Assembly: GCA_900696625.1 (NCBI GenBank)
Contig: CAADGU010000472.1
Coordinates: 1-36,791, forward strand
Direction of reading: 5' to 3'
DNA length: 36,791 bases
Origin: an uncultured Chloroflexota bacterium
GTDB taxonomy: Bacteria; Chloroflexota; Anaerolineae; Promineifilales; Promineifilaceae
Shown: positions 33,811-36,791 of the stretch, one piece after another
How the letters are laid out: each line of letters begins with the position of its first letter
Position numbering within the stretch: position 1 is the first letter of the stretch
Notes under the pieces: model-generated
Seen by the model: the letters and a program-made list of their open reading frames with translations, nothing else
The model's database searches: none
What the model was told of the DNA's origin: nothing
Translations under genes and position numbers: made by a program

Positions 33811-33872
33811 TGCGTGACGTGTGACGTGTGATGCGTGAGAGAGAACCCTCACGCATCACACGTCACGCATCA
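33808..33872. repeat. Heptad hairpin (GTGATGC/GTGACGT family), copy c
   Basis: Left 33808-33839 TGATGCGTGACGTGTGACGTGTGATGCGTGAG; right 33848-33872 CTCACGCATCACACGTCACGCATCA; left arm has one extra heptad. Confidence 0.9.
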
Positions 33873-33886
33873 TTTGTATGTGAACC

Positions 33887-35629
33887 ATGACACATAAATG
33901 TATTTTAGGACTATTGCTACTCTTTCTGGTCGGCTGCACGGCCGTGAACGAACCCACCCTGCGGCCCACCCCTACCCCCATTGTCATCCCCACGTCGGAG
34001 CTAAAAGACCGTACGCTGCGGCTCTTTTGGTGGCAGGCGCCCCAGGTTGTCAATCCGCACCTGACCAGCGCCACTGCCGACCGGGACGCGGCGCGCCTGA
34101 TTTATGAACCCCTGGCCAGCTTTAACGCCGACGGTGAACTGGTACCGGTGCTGGCCGCCGAAATCCCCAGCTTTGACAATGGCCTGCTTGACCCCGATTT
34201 GAAATGGGTGCGCTGGACAATTCCGGCAGGGCTGCGTTGGTCAGACGGCAAAGCCTTTACCGCCCACGATATTAAATTCACCTACGACTTTATCAAGAGT
34301 GAAGGCGCAGTCACGGCCAGCACCTACAATGCTGTTGAGAGCGTGGATGTGGTGGATATGCAAACGGTGCAGGTCAATTTTAAGGACACCAATCCGGCCT
34401 GGGCGCTGCCGTTTGTGGGTACGGAAGGCATGATCATACCGGGGCACATCTATTCTGAAACGAGTGAAGCGCCCATGCCTTCGGTGGGCAGCGGGCCATA
34501 CCAGTTGCTCTCGGCCAACACGGAGGAGGTGTTGTTTCTGGGCAGTGAACTGGTGACGACGGTGAAGCTGATTTATGAGGTGAATCCGTATTACCGGGGC
34601 AAGGCGGATTTGTATTTTCAGCGGGTAGAGATGCAGGGCGGCGGCACGGCCGTAGAAGCGGCCGGCGCTGTTTTGCAATTTGGCGACGTAGACTTTGCCT
34701 ACAACTTGCAGTTGGAAGGGGACGTGCTGGATAGGATGGTGGCCGAGGGCAATGGGGTGGGGCGGCTGATGAACAGCCTGGGTGGCCGGGTGGAATTCCT
34801 TTCCCTCATCCAGAATGACCCCAACGATACCACCTTCAACACCCCCCATCCCTTCCTGAATGTGGCCGCCGACGAGACCAACCTGCTGGTGGCCCAGGCC
34901 ATCGCCCACGCCATTGACAAGGAAACGATTGCCGCTTTGTATGGGCCGACCGGGGCGGTAGCCAACGCCATCTTGTTTGCCCCGGCCAATTTCCGTTCTG
35001 AGCAGGATTTTTACCCCTACGATTTAGACAGAGCCAGACAATTGCTGGCGCAGGCCGGCTGGTCGGATAGTAATGGCAATGGGATTGTAGACAGGAACGG
35101 CCGTGACCTCTCTCTCACCCTGCGCACCGGCCCCAACGCCCTCCGCCAGGCCACGCAGCGCCTCATCCAGCAGTCACTTGGCCAGATTGGCATTGAGCTA
35201 AAACTGGATGTGAGCGGCCAATTTTTCAGCACCAGCACCGCCATCCCCAACAGCCTGTGGGCGGGCACGGCCGATATGCCCATGTTCACCAATGGTAACC
35301 AGACGCCTGACCCCACCTCCTACATGCGCGAATGGACGTGCGCCCGCATCCCACAAGAAACAGATGGCAGTTGGGTGGGCGTGAATGTGGCCCGCTGGTG
35401 TAGTGACGCCTATGACGCCCTCTATGCCCAGGTGGTGGCGGAAACAGACCCGGCCATGCGCGAACAACTCTTTAAGCAAATGAATGATATGCTGGTGCAA
35501 AATGGCATTGTCATCCCCCTCATCAGCCGGGCGCGGGTCTCCGGCGTCAGCAACCAGATTGAGGGAGTGGAACTCACCGACTGGGATTCGCACCTGTGGA
35601 ATATACACGAATGGAGGCGTAAACCATGA
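33887..35629 (+). CDS. ABC transporter family 5 (peptide-type) substrate-binding lipoprotein
   Basis: Lipobox LFLVGC; DRTLRLFWWQAPQVVNPHLTSATADRDAARLIYEPLASFNADGELVPVLAAEIPSF; RWSDGKAFTAHDIKFTYDF. Confidence 0.92.
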   Translation: MTHKCILGLLLLFLVGCTAVNEPTLRPTPTPIVIPTSELKDRTLRLFWWQAPQVVNPHLTSATADRDAARLIYEPLASFNADGELVPVLAAEIPSFDNGLLDPDLKWVRWTIPAGLRWSDGKAFTAHDIKFTYDFIKSEGAVTASTYNAVESVDVVDMQTVQVNFKDTNPAWALPFVGTEGMIIPGHIYSETSEAPMPSVGSGPYQLLSANTEEVLFLGSELVTTVKLIYEVNPYYRGKADLYFQRVEMQGGGTAVEAAGAVLQFGDVDFAYNLQLEGDVLDRMVAEGNGVGRLMNSLGGRVEFLSLIQNDPNDTTFNTPHPFLNVAADETNLLVAQAIAHAIDKETIAALYGPTGAVANAILFAPANFRSEQDFYPYDLDRARQLLAQAGWSDSNGNGIVDRNGRDLSLTLRTGPNALRQATQRLIQQSLGQIGIELKLDVSGQFFSTSTAIPNSLWAGTADMPMFTNGNQTPDPTSYMREWTCARIPQETDGSWVGVNVARWCSDAYDALYAQVVAETDPAMREQLFKQMNDMLVQNGIVIPLISRARVSGVSNQIEGVELTDWDSHLWNIHEWRRKP

Positions 35630-36791
35630 GCGAACAACAAATGACGCCCGATACGCCGGTGCTGGAAGTGATGGCGGCAGAGGTGCATACGGAAACAACC
35701 AGCCCGCAAACATTCTCCCTTTTCCGCCGCATCCCCATCAGCCGCAAGCTGACCATAGGCTTTTCTATCCTGGTGCTGTTGACGCTGCTGGTGGCGGCGC
35801 TCAGTTACTTCAGCAGTGATGACGCCAGCCAGAAGATCGAAGACACCAATCAACTACGGGTGCCTATTGCCCTGGAAGCCGCCGCCGCCGAATCTAACCT
35901 GCTGCGGATGCTTTCCAACACGCGCGGTTATCTGGCGCTGGGGGATGAACGCTTCTTGCTTGATTATCTGGCGGCGCAAATCGCCTTTGAGTCCAACCTG
36001 GATAATCTGGAGCCGCTGCTGGCGGCAACCGGCGGCGGCAGCCAGGAACAGTTAGCCATGTTGGGCCAATTACGCACATCGCTGTTGACTTATGATGACT
36101 GGGCCGAACAATCGTTTGTGCTGCGCGACGACCAATTAGCGCGTGAACCGGCTTACAAGATTGTGGCTACTGAAGGGACAACGTTGGCCGGTAATGTGCT
36201 GCTGGATACCCAAAAGGTGATTGACAGCGTGGCCCGTGAAGCGGCCGTAGAAGATGTGGCGGTTCTACGAGACCTGGCTCGCTTTCAAAGCTCCTTCCTG
36301 GCCATGTTGTCCGGCTTACGCAGTTACACCACCACCCGCAACCGTAGTTACCGCAGCGAATATATTGCCAACAGTTTGCTCAATGACCAGGCGTGGGCGG
36401 CGCTGCAAGAGCGGGTGGGGCGGGGGGAATTTAATGAGGAGCAGGTGGCCTTGCTGGCGGCGATGGGCGAAAACCGGGCGGCGTTTCTGCTGCTGCCTGA
36501 AGAGCAGGTTTTTCCTGTATTAGAGAGCGAACAATGGCGGCAGGATTTACTGTTGTTCCGGGAACAAGTGCTGCCGCTGGCCGATGATATGCTGCGGCTG
36601 CTGGAGAATATCACCGCCAGCCAGCAGCTAGAGTTGCAGCGGGAACTGGGCGCGGGCACACTCAGCCTGTTGCAGTCGCGGCAGTTGACGTTGACGATTG
36701 GGGCAATTGCTATTGTGATTGGGCTGATGCTGGCGTATCTGTTCCGGCGTAATATCGTGGGGCCGGTGGGGCGGCTCACGGCCGTGTCCGA
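35626..36791 (+). CDS. Membrane sensor protein (chemoreceptor/histidine-kinase type) N-terminal part with HAMP start; truncated by window end
   Basis: RIPISRKLTIGFSILVLLTLLVAALSYFSS (TM1), long helical sensor, second TM LTLTIGAIAIVIGLMLAYLFRRNIVGPVGRLTAVS (HAMP entry); ATGA overlap with the upstream stop. Not in ORF track because no stop in window. Confidence 0.8.
   Translation, partial: MSEQQMTPDTPVLEVMAAEVHTETTSPQTFSLFRRIPISRKLTIGFSILVLLTLLVAALSYFSSDDASQKIEDTNQLRVPIALEAAAAESNLLRMLSNTRGYLALGDERFLLDYLAAQIAFESNLDNLEPLLAATGGGSQEQLAMLGQLRTSLLTYDDWAEQSFVLRDDQLAREPAYKIVATEGTTLAGNVLLDTQKVIDSVAREAAVEDVAVLRDLARFQSSFLAMLSGLRSYTTTRNRSYRSEYIANSLLNDQAWAALQERVGRGEFNEEQVALLAAMGENRAAFLLLPEEQVFPVLESEQWRQDLLLFREQVLPLADDMLRLLENITASQQLELQRELGAGTLSLLQSRQLTLTIGAIAIVIGLMLAYLFRRNIVGPVGRLTAVS

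Noticed and set aside
1-36791. tRNA/rRNA genes
   Set aside because: No cloverleaf-type or rRNA-like conserved sequence was recognised by eye; a tRNAscan run would be decisive.

Overview
The window looks like a chromosomal segment from a GC-rich, Chloroflexota/Anaerolineae-like bacterium; that taxon is an inference from gene content and repeat style. Most genes are ordinary: CPBP proteases, an alpha/beta hydrolase, MoxR/DUF58/SpoIIM/RDD, a MoeA-PBP fusion, a two-RCK K+ channel, an NTT-like/HEAT/cNMP protein, GNAT, a methyltransferase, a peptide ABC SBP and a sensor truncated at the right edge. Four things stand out. (1) The 8-bp palindrome ACGGCCGT occurs about 70 times (my manual count is 71) where about 1 is expected, in both coding and intergenic DNA, like a non-cyanobacterial HIP1. 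(2) A compact retron-like operon (87-aa helical protein, XRE HTH, NAxxH-type reverse transcriptase) at 419-1935 has a textbook promoter, a putative operator and a ~300-nt structured leader; the region lacks ACGGCCGT. (3) Many intergenic gaps are filled by hairpins built from tandem 7- or 8-mers. The unit sequence differs between loci but the architecture is the same, and the hairpins often contain stop codons or abut start codons; one lies in frame inside a moeA-like gene. (4) A DUF433/DUF5615 toxin-antitoxin pair has a truncated toxin next to a low-GC, frameshifted beta-propeller lipoprotein gene. Several genes also appear to be leaderless. All calls are from reading the sequence; no searches or folding were run.
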